From the NCBI GenBank assembly GCA_030829675.1, contig JAURAE010000002.1:1-43064 (forward strand): a stretch of 43,064 nt of DNA. The letters are read 5' to 3'. The DNA is from Schleiferiaceae bacterium (GTDB lineage: Bacteria; Bacteroidota; Bacteroidia; Flavobacteriales; Schleiferiaceae). The notes beneath the pieces were generated by a model. The model was given only the letters and a program-made list of their open reading frames with translations, searched no databases and was not told where the DNA came from. Both the position numbers and the translations under genes were made by a program. Position 1 is the stretch's first letter; the number at the start of each line of letters is the position of its first letter. Shown here one piece after another: positions 16,517 through 25,078 of this stretch.

Positions 16517-17479
16517 ATGAAAGACCTTGCCGCCTTACAAGCCTTATTCCAGAAAGAAATAGATGCCCTACAACTAGGGTCAGCCCCTGAGAAGCTGTAC
16601 GATCCTATGCATTATATCATGAACCTTGGCGGGAAGCGATTGCGTCCTGTTTTGGCGTTGATGGGAGCGGGTTTGTACGGCGATCCTTCGAAGGCCATGC
16701 CCCAAGCGATGGCCATTGAGCTCTTCCATAATTTTTCGCTCATTCACGACGACATCATGGACGCTGCGCCGTTGCGTCGCGGACAGGAGACGGTTCATAT
16801 CAAGTGGGACGAAAATATTGGCATCCTAAGTGGAGACGGGATGCTCGTCAAGGCCTACCAATATGTGGCGCAATGTTCGCCCGAATTGTTGCCAGAGGTA
16901 TTGGCGACCTTCTCTCAGACAGCCCTAGAGGTATGTGAGGGCCAGCAGATGGACATGGATTTTGAAACCATGGACCAGGTGCCTTTGGATACTTACATTA
17001 AGATGATCCAATTCAAGACTTCGGTCTTGCTGGGTTGTGCCATGAAAATTGGTGCCCTCGTCGGCGGTGCGACAAAACAGGATGCGGAAGCGTTGTATGA
17101 ATTTGCGCTGTTGTTGGGGACCTCGTTCCAGATCAAAGACGATTACCTAGATGTCTACGGCGATCCAGAGAAATTCGGAAAGCAAGTGGGCGGAGATATT
17201 TTAAGCAATAAGAAGACCTTGTTGTGGATCGAGGCGGAGCAACGTGCGGCCCTACAACGCATCGACTTTTCTGAATATGCTGCGATGCCGGCCAACGAAG
17301 ACAAGGTGGAATCTTTTCAAGAGCTGTACAAAATTTTGGACGTAGATGCCTTTGCCAAAAGCGAGATAGACCGCTACTACCAACTTTCTCTTGAAGCCTT
17401 GGACAAGGTCTCTTTGGACGCGCAAACCTTAGCGCCGTTGAAAGAATTTGCCCAATGGCTGCATGGACGTGAATCTTAA
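16517..17479 (+). CDS. Trans-isoprenyl diphosphate synthase (polyprenyl synthetase)
   Basis: A 320-residue all-helical prenyltransferase that condenses isopentenyl diphosphate with allylic diphosphates. The aspartate motifs are DDIMD at 78-82 and DDYLD at 208-212; GGKRLRP at 38-44 binds diphosphate. F73 lies five residues before the first aspartate motif, which in this family blocks chain growth and suggests a short product (C15-C20, farnesyl or geranylgeranyl diphosphate) rather than a long quinone tail. That product assignment is inference. It is probably the last gene of the secA unit; no hairpin terminator follows, and purD has its own promoter. Confidence 0.93.
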   Translation: MKDLAALQALFQKEIDALQLGSAPEKLYDPMHYIMNLGGKRLRPVLALMGAGLYGDPSKAMPQAMAIELFHNFSLIHDDIMDAAPLRRGQETVHIKWDENIGILSGDGMLVKAYQYVAQCSPELLPEVLATFSQTALEVCEGQQMDMDFETMDQVPLDTYIKMIQFKTSVLLGCAMKIGALVGGATKQDAEALYEFALLLGTSFQIKDDYLDVYGDPEKFGKQVGGDILSNKKTLLWIEAEQRAALQRIDFSEYAAMPANEDKVESFQELYKILDVDAFAKSEIDRYYQLSLEALDKVSLDAQTLAPLKEFAQWLHGRES

Positions 17480-17510
17480 TTGATTCCCCCATCTTTTCGG
17501 GTTATTTTTG
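17480..17510 (+). promoter_or_regulatory. Promoter for purD
   Basis: TTG at 17480-17482 and TATTTTTG at 17503-17510, 20 bases apart, match the Bacteroidota -33/-7 consensus. The purD ATG is at 17533, giving a leader of about 16-18 bases. Confidence 0.62.
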
Positions 17511-17532
17511 CCCCTTGTAAACACACACTTTC

Positions 17533-18804
17533 ATGAATGTATTGGTTTTAGGCTCGGGCGGTCGCGAGCACGCATTATCTCATAAGATTTCTCAAAGTCC
17601 ATCGTTGGGCAAGCTGTTTATCGCACCAGGAAATGCTGGAACGCATCAATTGGGCGAAAACGTAGCGATGAATATTGAAGATGCTGCTGAGGTCGGCGCC
17701 TTTGTGAAAGCCAATGCCATAGATATCGTAGTGATTGGTCCGGAAGCGCCTTTGGTGGCGGGAGTGCACGACGGCTTGAAGGCCGATGCAGCCCTATCTG
17801 ATCTCATCGTTGTAGGTCCACGTCAAGCGGCGGCAGAGTTAGAGGGCTCCAAAGATTTTGCGAAGGAGTTCATGATGCGTCACAACATTCCTACCGCGGC
17901 CTATCAAACCTTTACTAAGGATACGTTGGCCGAAGGTCAAGCCTTTTTGGAAACCTTAGATGCGCCTTATGTATTGAAGGCCGACGGTCTTGCCGCAGGG
18001 AAGGGTGTGTTGATTATTGAAGATCTTGATGAGGCGAAAGAAGAGCTTAAGAACATGTTGGTGGATGCCAAGTTTGGCGATGCTTCTTCTCGCGTAGTGA
18101 TAGAGGAGTTCCTAGCGGGTATTGAGTTCAGCATTTTTGCGTTGACGGACGGTCAAGGTGGATATGTGATCTTACCGGAAGCGAAGGATTACAAAAGAAT
18201 TGGTGAAGGAGATACTGGATTGAATACCGGAGGTATGGGAGCGGTGAGCCCGGTGCCATTCTTCGACGCTGCACTTCGCGAGCGTACGGTCAAGGAAATT
18301 ATCGAGCCGACCATTAAGGGATTGGTCAAAGACAACCTTCCGTACCAAGGGTTTGTGTTCTTTGGATTGATCAATACTTCTAAAGGGCCGAAGGTCATTG
18401 AATATAATGTCCGAATGGGCGATCCGGAAACAGAAGTGGTGATCCCACGCTTAGAGAGTGATCTTATTGATCTGTTCGTTGCCATGCATGAAGGGACCTT
18501 GGACCAAGTTGATCTTCAAGTGAACCCTCAAACGGCTGCCACTGTGATGGTCGTGGCGGGTGGTTACCCGGAAGCCTACAAAAAAGGAGATACGATCTCA
18601 GGTCTGCGTGATTTTGAAGCTACGACGGTCTACCATGCAGGAACCAAGGGTACGGATGAAGTAGTGACGAACGGAGGTCGCGTGATGGCCTTTACCAGCT
18701 TTGGTGCGGATAAGGATGAAGCTTTGGCCAAGAGCTATGCTTCTATCGCTGAGGTGAGCTTCGAGGGGATGAACTTCCGCAAGGACATTGGATTTGATTT
18801 GTAA
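17533..18804 (+). CDS. purD: Phosphoribosylamine-glycine ligase (GAR synthetase)
   Basis: A 423-residue ATP-grasp enzyme that joins glycine to phosphoribosylamine in the second step of purine synthesis. The N-terminal signature GSGGREHAL is at residues 7-15, the ATP-grasp domain spans about 105-300, and NTGGMGAVSPVPF and VRMGDPETE are conserved family motifs. The length is standard. It stands apart from other pur genes and has its own promoter and a strong terminator, so it is likely monocistronic. Confidence 0.97.
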   Translation: MNVLVLGSGGREHALSHKISQSPSLGKLFIAPGNAGTHQLGENVAMNIEDAAEVGAFVKANAIDIVVIGPEAPLVAGVHDGLKADAALSDLIVVGPRQAAAELEGSKDFAKEFMMRHNIPTAAYQTFTKDTLAEGQAFLETLDAPYVLKADGLAAGKGVLIIEDLDEAKEELKNMLVDAKFGDASSRVVIEEFLAGIEFSIFALTDGQGGYVILPEAKDYKRIGEGDTGLNTGGMGAVSPVPFFDAALRERTVKEIIEPTIKGLVKDNLPYQGFVFFGLINTSKGPKVIEYNVRMGDPETEVVIPRLESDLIDLFVAMHEGTLDQVDLQVNPQTAATVMVVAGGYPEAYKKGDTISGLRDFEATTVYHAGTKGTDEVVTNGGRVMAFTSFGADKDEALAKSYASIAEVSFEGMNFRKDIGFDL

Positions 18805-18845
18805 TTAAGGGGCGAGCGGAGCGAGCCCCCCAAATACCCATAAAC

Positions 18846-18874
18846 AAAAAGCCCCGGCGTGAGCCGGGGCTTTT
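18846..18874. terminator. Bidirectional terminator between purD and the small membrane protein gene
   Basis: A perfect 8-bp stem, GCCCCGGC at 18851-18858 and GCCGGGGC at 18863-18870, closes a 4-base loop and is flanked by an A-run on the left and TTTT on the right. It can end both purD (plus) and the opposing gene at 18893 (minus). A second GC-rich inverted repeat (GGGGC/GCCCC arms) lies just before it at 18809-18830. Confidence 0.85.
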
Positions 18875-18892
18875 CATTAAAAGTCTTCGCAA

Positions 18893-19060
18893 TTAAGCTT
18901 CGCCGTTTGCTTTGTGTTTTCTCATCTGGATGATCCAGTAAATCAAACCACCGGCAATGATTAGCATAAAGAGTCTGTTCACAGTATCACCTGCGAAAGG
19001 AAGTATTTTGAATGTTGCTTGGAAAATATCACCAAGGCCCTCAAAGAAATTTCTTAACAT
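18893..19060 (-). CDS. Small single-pass membrane protein, DUF6341-like
   Basis: A 55-residue protein beginning MLRNFFEGLGDIF, with one transmembrane helix at about residues 30-47 and a short basic tail. The opening (FFEG...), the size and the location next to purD and a polytopic membrane protein resemble the flavobacterial DUF6341 family, which I recall next to DUF6427 genes. The family call is tentative. The ATG at 19060 is preferred over longer starts because upstream codons overlap the divergent promoter region. Function unknown. Confidence 0.62.
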   Translation of the reverse strand: MLRNFFEGLGDIFQATFKILPFAGDTVNRLFMLIIAGGLIYWIIQMRKHKANGEA

Positions 19061-19102
19061 AGCACGAGCGTTTAGAGCCGCTAAAATAAAACAAAAAAGC
19101 TG

Positions 19103-19969
19103 ATGCTTCTTACCTATTTCAGAAAGATTGATGCCTACTCCGGAATCCGCGTTTTTGCTGCGGCCGTGGTCGCATTTGCAGTGCTTTGGTCTGCCGGAAT
19201 AGGGTCTTGGCAAGAGGTGGCATTGAGCTTTGGGTTAGGTGCCCTTTGGCTCTGGTTGTCGTGGACATTGTTGCGCGATCGCTGGGTGATTAAGGCAAGT
19301 GCATTGCGGTTTATGACCTTTTTGGTGTTGGCGCTGTATTGGAGCGTCGAGTACGAAATCAGTACGCTGTTGTTCTATGTATTGGTGGTAGAACTGAATT
19401 GGCACCTCGCAGAACATCATAAAAGAAAAGGCGCGGTGCTTTCGGTATTGCACAGTGGAACATTAACGGCGTTGGCCTCGCTTTGGCTCCCACAAGAGGG
19501 GTTGTATTATATGGGTACGGTCCTTATGATTTGGCTGGTGAGCGGCGGTGTGAAGGTCAAAACGATCCTGCAATGGTTGTTGGCGTGGTTCATGGTTATG
19601 GCGCCGTTGACCTATTTCGTGGTGAGTGAAGAAAGGACGCATGTTGCCCAAGCCGAAACTCCTTTGAGTTGGTGGGCCTTGCTGATGGGACTGTCTATTA
19701 TCGCCATTTTTGAATGGGTACAATCGTATTTGAAAGCGAATCAGACCAATAAATCGCGCGCCATTGTGGCCGGTATTTTTGTGGCTGGCGGCGGTTCCTT
19801 AGGCTGGTGGCTGGGCTCTTATTTTGGTACGGCGATCTGTATTTTGGGATTGAGTTATCATTTGGCCAATGGCCTGCGTTATTTTAAGCGTGACCGATTA
19901 TCCGAGGCGCTCTTCCTCTTGGTACTTACCTTTGTTCTAATCTCGTACTACGACGTGATTCCTTGGTAA
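19103..19969 (+). CDS. Polytopic membrane protein, DUF6427-like
   Basis: A 288-residue protein with about eight hydrophobic helices spread along its length (for example residues 16-30, 36-56, 66-84, 85-96, 130-146, 155-172, 218-238, 270-286) and few charged loops. It has no catalytic motif I recognise. Position and topology match flavobacterial DUF6427 proteins, but I cannot confirm this without a search. It diverges from the 55-residue protein across only 42 bases, and the GT9 gene begins at the base after its stop codon, so it and the glycosyltransferase are co-transcribed. A role in surface glycan export or polymerisation is only a guess. Confidence 0.7.
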   Translation: MLLTYFRKIDAYSGIRVFAAAVVAFAVLWSAGIGSWQEVALSFGLGALWLWLSWTLLRDRWVIKASALRFMTFLVLALYWSVEYEISTLLFYVLVVELNWHLAEHHKRKGAVLSVLHSGTLTALASLWLPQEGLYYMGTVLMIWLVSGGVKVKTILQWLLAWFMVMAPLTYFVVSEERTHVAQAETPLSWWALLMGLSIIAIFEWVQSYLKANQTNKSRAIVAGIFVAGGGSLGWWLGSYFGTAICILGLSYHLANGLRYFKRDRLSEALFLLVLTFVLISYYDVIPW

Positions 19970-20938
19970 ATGAGTACATCACCTTCCATTTTAGTGGTTC
20001 GATTGTCCGCCATCGGTGATTTGGTATTGGTGGCACCTGTGGTGGCCCAATTATATCATGAAGGCTACGAAGTTTCATTGTTGTGCAAGGATGCCTACCG
20101 CTCGGTAGCCCTGTGTTTGCCGGGCGCGGCGGAGGTATACTCCTGGGAGAAGGATAGGCTGAAGATTGGAGCACAAGGGTCCAATTTCACTGCAGTGCTA
20201 GACTTACAAGGGACTGCAAAATCAAAGCGATGGACACGCGGGTTGAAGACGAAGGTGTTGACCTACGAGAAGCCATATTTACGTCGTACGTTGTTGCTGG
20301 CTTTTGGCTCGAGGTTCGCTCTGGAACCTGTGGTCAGTCGATATTTTAAGGCGGTGCAGCCTTTGTTGAAGCGTGAGGTGGAGGCGTCGGCGGAATTGGT
20401 CCTGCCAAAAACAACATTAAACTTGCCGGAAGGACCCTATATCGCGGTGGTGATCGGAGGAACCTATGCCGGGAAGCGATTGAATTACGACCAGTGGCGT
20501 TCGGCCATCCGTGACCTGTTGAAATTAGGATTGCCCATCGCCTTGGTGGGGGGACCTGAAGAGGCGGGCATCGGGGAGAGCTTGGAGCAGCCTTTGGGTT
20601 CTGGGGTGTCCAATTATTGCGGAACCACCACCATCATCGAAGGCATGGCAGTGGTCAAAGAGGCCGCCTTGGTCATCAGTGGAGATACGGGCTTTATGCA
20701 CGCGGCGGCAAATTTCAAACGTCCGCTCATCAGTCTCTGGGGCGCGACGCACCCGAGTTTAGGCTTTGCGCCATGGCCACAATACTCGGCCCAAAGCCAA
20801 ATCATTACCAATGGTCGTTCCCCGATCAGCAAGCACGGAAAGGTGCACTGGTGGCAGCGCAATCCAATGAAAAAATTTCCAGTAGAGGAAATCGCCCTTA
20901 TTGCTCAGCAGATGCTGAAGGATAGAACAACGCCTTGA
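19970..20938 (+). CDS. Glycosyltransferase family 9 (heptosyltransferase-like)
   Basis: A 322-residue GT-B enzyme of the ADP-heptose:LPS heptosyltransferase family. The N-terminal motif ILVVRLSAIGDLVL lies at about residues 7-20, and the C-terminal sugar-nucleotide site is visible as GGPEE near 195, then SGDTGFMHAAANFKRPLISLWGATHP near 240-265. Such enzymes add sugars to the lipopolysaccharide core at the cytoplasmic face of the inner membrane. The exact donor is not certain in Bacteroidota. Its 3' end overlaps the convergent thioesterase gene by 41 bases. Confidence 0.93.
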   Translation: MSTSPSILVVRLSAIGDLVLVAPVVAQLYHEGYEVSLLCKDAYRSVALCLPGAAEVYSWEKDRLKIGAQGSNFTAVLDLQGTAKSKRWTRGLKTKVLTYEKPYLRRTLLLAFGSRFALEPVVSRYFKAVQPLLKREVEASAELVLPKTTLNLPEGPYIAVVIGGTYAGKRLNYDQWRSAIRDLLKLGLPIALVGGPEEAGIGESLEQPLGSGVSNYCGTTTIIEGMAVVKEAALVISGDTGFMHAAANFKRPLISLWGATHPSLGFAPWPQYSAQSQIITNGRSPISKHGKVHWWQRNPMKKFPVEEIALIAQQMLKDRTTP

Positions 20939-21434
20939 GTTCGGTGGCGTCGGTAGGATCCATTTTTCCTGCGATGATCAAGGCCAATTGGCGTCTGCGC
21001 AAGGCGGCCGCATAGCGCTCTTTTTCAAGGTCAGTTTCTGGAGAAATACTTGGGATTTTCACAGGGCGTCCCAACCCATCTACTGCGACAAAGGTGAAGA
21101 TGCCTTCGTTTGCTTTCACGCGGGGTTCGCCTGGTCCAGTGGATTCGAGAAAAACATCTGCGATGACCTCCATTGAAGAGCTAAAAGCTCTACTTACTTT
21201 GGCTTCGATGGTCACTATAGATCCCTGCGGAATAGGGTTTTTAAATGCCACATTGTTAATGGTAGAAGTCACGACAGTCTCCTTGCAATGACGATGCGCC
21301 GCAATAGCACAACAGCGGTCCATCCAACTTAAAAGTTGTCCTCCGAAAAGATTGTTTAGGTTGTTGGTATCATTAGGCAAGACTATCTGAGTCATTACCG
21401 AAAGGCTGTTCATAGGAGTTTTACCTTGTGCCAT
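20898..21434 (-). CDS. Acyl-CoA thioesterase, hotdog fold
   Basis: A 178-residue single-hotdog thioesterase of the YciA/Acot type that hydrolyses acyl-CoA to free acid and CoA. The motif NLFGGQLLSWMD at about residues 28-39 contains the conserved GG and catalytic aspartate, and the second half has the SRAF-SSSMEV strand pattern. The C-terminal 40 residues are mainly helical and extend past the hotdog core. A promoter-like TACCTTTG lies 22 bases upstream. Its end overlaps the opposing glycosyltransferase gene. Confidence 0.9.
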   Translation of the reverse strand: MAQGKTPMNSLSVMTQIVLPNDTNNLNNLFGGQLLSWMDRCCAIAAHRHCKETVVTSTINNVAFKNPIPQGSIVTIEAKVSRAFSSSMEVIADVFLESTGPGEPRVKANEGIFTFVAVDGLGRPVKIPSISPETDLEKERYAAALRRRQLALIIAGKMDPTDATELKALFYPSASAEQ

Positions 21435-21455
21435 GAGGGTCCAATTTTATTACCA

Positions 21456-21463
21456 CAAAGGTA
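21456..21463 (-). promoter_or_regulatory. -7 promoter element for the thioesterase gene
   Basis: The minus strand reads TACCTTTG, a full TAnnTTTG match ending 22 bases before the ATG at 21434. No TTG is seen at the ideal -33 position. Confidence 0.5.
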
Positions 21464-21488
21464 GGGGATGTGCCTTAGGAGATGCCTA

Positions 21489-22427
21489 TTAGTAGGCGTA
21501 AATCCAAGCGTGTTGGTTGATGCTGCTTTGAATCTGAGCAAGATCTTGCTTCGCTGCCTCTCTCGAGAGGTAATTTCCAATGCCCACCTTCATCAAAGAA
21601 CCGGGAAGAATGCTTACGTCCATACCGTCGGCTTTCAATTCCGCAGCCAATGTTGTGGCGTTGTCCTCCATTTTAAAAGAACCCACGACGATGTAGTACT
21701 TTTTCGTAGCCGTAGCCTTGCGCACTACTGTTGGTGTTTGCACCGGGGCACTTACCACTGCTTCAACTTCTTCCTCGGCAGGCGTTTCTATGATGCTTGG
21801 AGCAGAAGGTTGGCGATCGCTGTGGTCTAATTCTATGCTGCGTCCAGGAGCAAACCATCCAGCCATCTCTGTGCTAAGGTCACTTTGGTATACACCTAAG
21901 GCAACCAAGGCTGTGATGGCAGCGGCCACGGCTGCTTTACGCCAAGCTTTCAAGCCTTCCGAACGCTGCTCGGTAACCATCTTCAGGCTCGCGGCAACTT
22001 TCGTTTCTAGCGCACTAGGTTCGTTCAATGCGTGCAACATGACCGTGGAAAATCCAAATGAATGGTGGTCGAACTGGTTGTTTTTCTCTGCTACAAACGA
22101 GCCGTTCTTTCTGAAAGAACCTAGCCCTTGCAACAACAAGATACTGCCTGAATCCAGCGTGCTTTGCCACTGGTTTACTTTTCGGGCGATCCAGCTTTCT
22201 GCCATTTCCATCGTGCACCGCATTTGCTTCATTACCGCTGGCAATAATGAGTTTTCAGTAGTGGTATTGGAAGGTGTGAACCCGACGTACTTTCCCCTTG
22301 GAAAAGCTGTATTGGTAACAGCATCCCAACGGGCCGGTTTTTCCATGAGGTAGAACGTGCCCCACGAAGGGATCTGCACGCGTCCGCGCTCTGAAAGTCG
22401 TTGTATGATAAAGGATTCAATCTGCAT
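21489..22427 (-). CDS. HU-like DNA-binding / transmembrane / SPOR-domain protein
   Basis: A 312-residue protein in three parts. Residues 1-135 look like the tandem CCDC81-type HU fold of Bacteroidota: GRVQIPSWGTFYL near 15-27 and LLLQGLGSFRKNGS near 97-110 are the repeated 'P-x-wGtf' hairpins. Residues 164-180 form one transmembrane helix. After an acidic proline-rich linker comes a SPOR domain at about 243-312 (YYIVVGSFKMEDNA, then IGNYLSREAAKQDL), which binds denuded septal peptidoglycan. The predicted topology puts the DNA-binding-like part in the cytoplasm and SPOR in the periplasm. It diverges from dprA. Confidence 0.85.
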   Translation of the reverse strand: MQIESFIIQRLSERGRVQIPSWGTFYLMEKPARWDAVTNTAFPRGKYVGFTPSNTTTENSLLPAVMKQMRCTMEMAESWIARKVNQWQSTLDSGSILLLQGLGSFRKNGSFVAEKNNQFDHHSFGFSTVMLHALNEPSALETKVAASLKMVTEQRSEGLKAWRKAAVAAAITALVALGVYQSDLSTEMAGWFAPGRSIELDHSDRQPSAPSIIETPAEEEVEAVVSAPVQTPTVVRKATATKKYYIVVGSFKMEDNATTLAAELKADGMDVSILPGSLMKVGIGNYLSREAAKQDLAQIQSSINQHAWIYAY

Positions 22428-22522
22428 TACTTACAAATTTGCGAAAAGTGTGGATAACTCCTTTTTATTACTTCGCACAAGTAGTGTAGTTTTTATACAC
22501 AACCTGTTAATAACCTTGTGTC

Positions 22523-23587
22523 ATGAAACCCTTATTGTGCCTGCATTTCTTTCGATCGACTACTAACGCAAAGAAGAAGCAATGGATTGCCTCTTTGCCT
22601 CCTGAAGTTTTAAGTATTGAAAATCAATTTGAAGCACTTTTGCTCACTGCCTTTCCTTCTCCAAGAGATTGGGACAGGGCCAAGCAACTCGCGCATGCCG
22701 AAACCTGCAATGCCGAGCGGGAGGGGTATTTGATAACTTGTTTCAACGAGCCCCATTATCCCTCCATGCTCAAGGAGCTTCCGGACCCGCCCATGGCCCT
22801 TATGGGTCGAGGTCAATGGCCACTTTTCAAAATCCCCCTTGCAGTCGTCGGTACCCGCAAACCCACGCAATACGGCCTTCGTGCGGCTCGAGAGCTGACC
22901 ACACACCTGAGCGAATACCCCATAAATTTTACGAGTGGCCTTGCCTTAGGCATCGACGCGGCTGTGCATCAGGCGGCACTGGATGCGGGCGCCACGACCA
23001 CCGCCTTCCTCGCCGGAGGGATGAACCATTTCACCCCGCGCCGGCATTTGAACCTCGCCAGGGAATTGGTCGATGGCGGTGGGGGGTATTTCACAGAACA
23101 ACCCTTTTCGCAGCAGCCAGAGCGGCACACTTTTCCCGTGCGGAACAGGCTCATTGCAGGGGCGAGTCTGGCGACGCTGGTGTTGGAGGCTGCGCGAAAG
23201 AGTGGCGCCCTGATCACCGCCAACCAAGCCTTTCATTATGGGAGGGAGGTTTTTGCCTTGCCGGGCGCGACAAACATGCCTATGAGTGAGGGGCCTAATG
23301 CCTTGATTGCCGACGAGATGGCCAGTGCGGTGGTGCGTTGGGAGGACTTTGCACCGCGTTTTTATCCGATGTGGCGAAAAAATGACGGAGTTTTGGGCGA
23401 GGGCGAGGTATTGGAAGCAGAGATACTGAGGTTGTTTCCGCACGGTAGGAGGGTGAAATTGGACCATATTTCCTACCGATTAAACCAACAAAAGACCAGT
23501 GTTTATAGGGGTTTGAATACGCTCATGCAATTGGGCTATATAGAACGCGTCGGGGCGCAAACCTATTGTCGGAAAACTGTGCATTAA
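22523..23587 (+). CDS. dprA: DNA-processing protein DprA
   Basis: A 354-residue Rossmann-like protein that loads RecA onto incoming single-stranded DNA during natural transformation. Conserved motifs are VVGTRKP at 108-114, SGLALGID at 138-145, RHTFPVRNRLIAG at 201-213 and KSGALITANQA at 227-236. A winged-helix domain follows at about 285-345. The first 100 residues are divergent and a classical helix-hairpin-helix is not obvious, so the exact start is less certain than the core; the ATG at 22523 gives the usual family length. It diverges from the HU-like/SPOR gene over 95 bases. Confidence 0.93.
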   Translation: MKPLLCLHFFRSTTNAKKKQWIASLPPEVLSIENQFEALLLTAFPSPRDWDRAKQLAHAETCNAEREGYLITCFNEPHYPSMLKELPDPPMALMGRGQWPLFKIPLAVVGTRKPTQYGLRAARELTTHLSEYPINFTSGLALGIDAAVHQAALDAGATTTAFLAGGMNHFTPRRHLNLARELVDGGGGYFTEQPFSQQPERHTFPVRNRLIAGASLATLVLEAARKSGALITANQAFHYGREVFALPGATNMPMSEGPNALIADEMASAVVRWEDFAPRFYPMWRKNDGVLGEGEVLEAEILRLFPHGRRVKLDHISYRLNQQKTSVYRGLNTLMQLGYIERVGAQTYCRKTVH

Positions 23588-23613
23588 TGTGATTCACAAG
23601 TTCAGTTTTGTTC

Positions 23614-23621
23614 TACATTTG
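23614..23621 (+). promoter_or_regulatory. -7 promoter element for gdhA
   Basis: TACATTTG, a full TAnnTTTG match, 31 bases before the gdhA ATG at 23653. No clear -33 TTG at ideal spacing. Confidence 0.55.
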
Positions 23622-23652
23622 CTTTGAAAACCTATCAATACATACAGACAAA

Positions 23653-25005
23653 ATGTCGAGCCAGTACCAAGGCCTCATCGATGCATTTGTTGCAAAGGTC
23701 GAAGCCGCCAACCCAAACGAGCCTGAATTTATGCAGGCGGTACAGGAAGTTGCAGAATCTGTAATTCCCTTCATCGAAAACAATCCGAAGTACAAAGGAA
23801 AAAGCTTACTCGAGCGTATCGTGGAGCCGGAACGTACCATTATGTTCCGAGTGCCATGGACCGACGACGCAGGCAATGTACACGTCAACAAAGGATACCG
23901 CGTGGAATTCAATAGCGCAATTGGCCCCTACAAAGGAGGCTTGCGTTTCCACCCGACCGTAAACTTGAGCGTGTTGAAGTTCTTGGGCTTCGAGCAAATC
24001 TTTAAAAACGCCTTGACCACATTGCCTATGGGCGGTGGTAAGGGTGGATCCAACTTTGATCCCAAAGGCAAGTCGGATGCTGAAGTAATGCGTTTCTGCC
24101 AGAGCTTCATGACCGAATTGTCCCGCCACATTGGGGCGGACACGGACGTTCCTGCCGGTGATATTGGTGTGGGCGCACGTGAGATCGGTTTCATGTTCGG
24201 ACAGTACAAGCGCATTCGCAACGAGTTTACGGGCGTGTTGACCGGGAAGAGCTTGTCGTGGGGTGGGTCGTTGATCCGTCCAGAGGCGACCGGTTACGGA
24301 ACGGTTTACTTTACCCGTGAAATGTTGGCCACGAAGGGCGAGAGCTTTAGCGGCAAGCGCGTGGTAATCTCAGGTTCAGGTAATGTGGCCCAATTCGCTG
24401 CTGAGAAAGTAATGGAACTCGGCGGTGCGGTATTGACCTTGAGCGATTCTTCAGGACATATCGTATGTGAGGGCGGAATGAGCCGTGAGCAATTGGAGTT
24501 TGTGATGGAGTTGAAGAACGTACGTCGCGGACGTATTTCTGAGGCTGCCGATGCATTCTCGAACATAACTTTCCACGAAGGCACGCCTTGGGGTGTGAAG
24601 TGTGATGTTGCTCTTCCTTGTGCGACCCAAAACGAATTGAAGGGCGAAGATGCCAAGAAATTGGTGGCTAACGGAGTCATGGCGCTTGGCGAAGGTGCTA
24701 ATATGCCGTGTACACCTGAGGCAGTTGAGCACTTCCAAAGCAATGGCGTGTTGTTCTCACCAGGTAAGGCGTCGAACGCCGGTGGTGTAGCTACATCAGG
24801 CTTGGAGATGAGCCAAAACAGCCTTCGCATGAGCTGGACTCGTGAAGAGGTAGACGGTCACTTGGGCCGCATTATGACGGATATCCATGCTTCATGTGTG
24901 AAATATGGAACCAAAGAAGATGGTTCTGTGGATTACGTACAAGGCGCAAACATCGCAGGTTTTGTGAAGGTGGCGGATGCCATGCTAGATCAAGGTGTGG
25001 TGTAA
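23653..25005 (+). CDS. gdhA: Glutamate dehydrogenase
   Basis: A 450-residue hexameric-type glutamate dehydrogenase that interconverts 2-oxoglutarate plus ammonium and glutamate. The substrate-binding GPYKGGLRFHP is at 91-101, the catalytic-lysine loop LPMGGGKGGSNFDPKGKSD at 124-142, and the dinucleotide-binding GSGNVA at 241-246. The length and these motifs fit the bacterial NADP-linked class, but cofactor preference is inferred. I chose ATG 23653 because the frame upstream of it holds only a TTG at 23608 that overlaps the promoter element. A strong terminator follows. Confidence 0.97.
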   Translation: MSSQYQGLIDAFVAKVEAANPNEPEFMQAVQEVAESVIPFIENNPKYKGKSLLERIVEPERTIMFRVPWTDDAGNVHVNKGYRVEFNSAIGPYKGGLRFHPTVNLSVLKFLGFEQIFKNALTTLPMGGGKGGSNFDPKGKSDAEVMRFCQSFMTELSRHIGADTDVPAGDIGVGAREIGFMFGQYKRIRNEFTGVLTGKSLSWGGSLIRPEATGYGTVYFTREMLATKGESFSGKRVVISGSGNVAQFAAEKVMELGGAVLTLSDSSGHIVCEGGMSREQLEFVMELKNVRRGRISEAADAFSNITFHEGTPWGVKCDVALPCATQNELKGEDAKKLVANGVMALGEGANMPCTPEAVEHFQSNGVLFSPGKASNAGGVATSGLEMSQNSLRMSWTREEVDGHLGRIMTDIHASCVKYGTKEDGSVDYVQGANIAGFVKVADAMLDQGVV

Positions 25006-25030
25006 GTTGGACCAATTTTTTTAAAATGCT

Positions 25031-25062
25031 ACGGGCGCCCAGCGGGCGCCCGTTCTTTTTTT
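25031..25062 (+). terminator. Rho-independent terminator after gdhA
   Basis: A perfect 10-bp stem, ACGGGCGCCC at 25031-25040 and GGGCGCCCGT at 25044-25053, with a 3-base loop, followed by TTCTTTTTTT. It sits between convergent gdhA and the hydrolase gene. Confidence 0.92.
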
Positions 25063-25078
25063 AATCAGTCCTAGAAGC

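Noticed and set aside
18809..18830. Separate repeat element or small RNA after purD (GGGGC-GAGCGGAGCGA-GCCCC).
   Set aside because: Only a 5-bp stem and no other copy seen in the window; probably part of the purD 3' end.
22484..22500. Inverted repeat GTGTA-N7-TACAC upstream of dprA as an operator.
   Set aside because: Arms are only 5 bases, the sequence is AT-rich and no second copy was found; not enough support.
22511..22518. -7 promoter element for dprA (TAACCTTG).
   Set aside because: One mismatch to TAnnTTTG and no -33 partner; kept out of the feature list.
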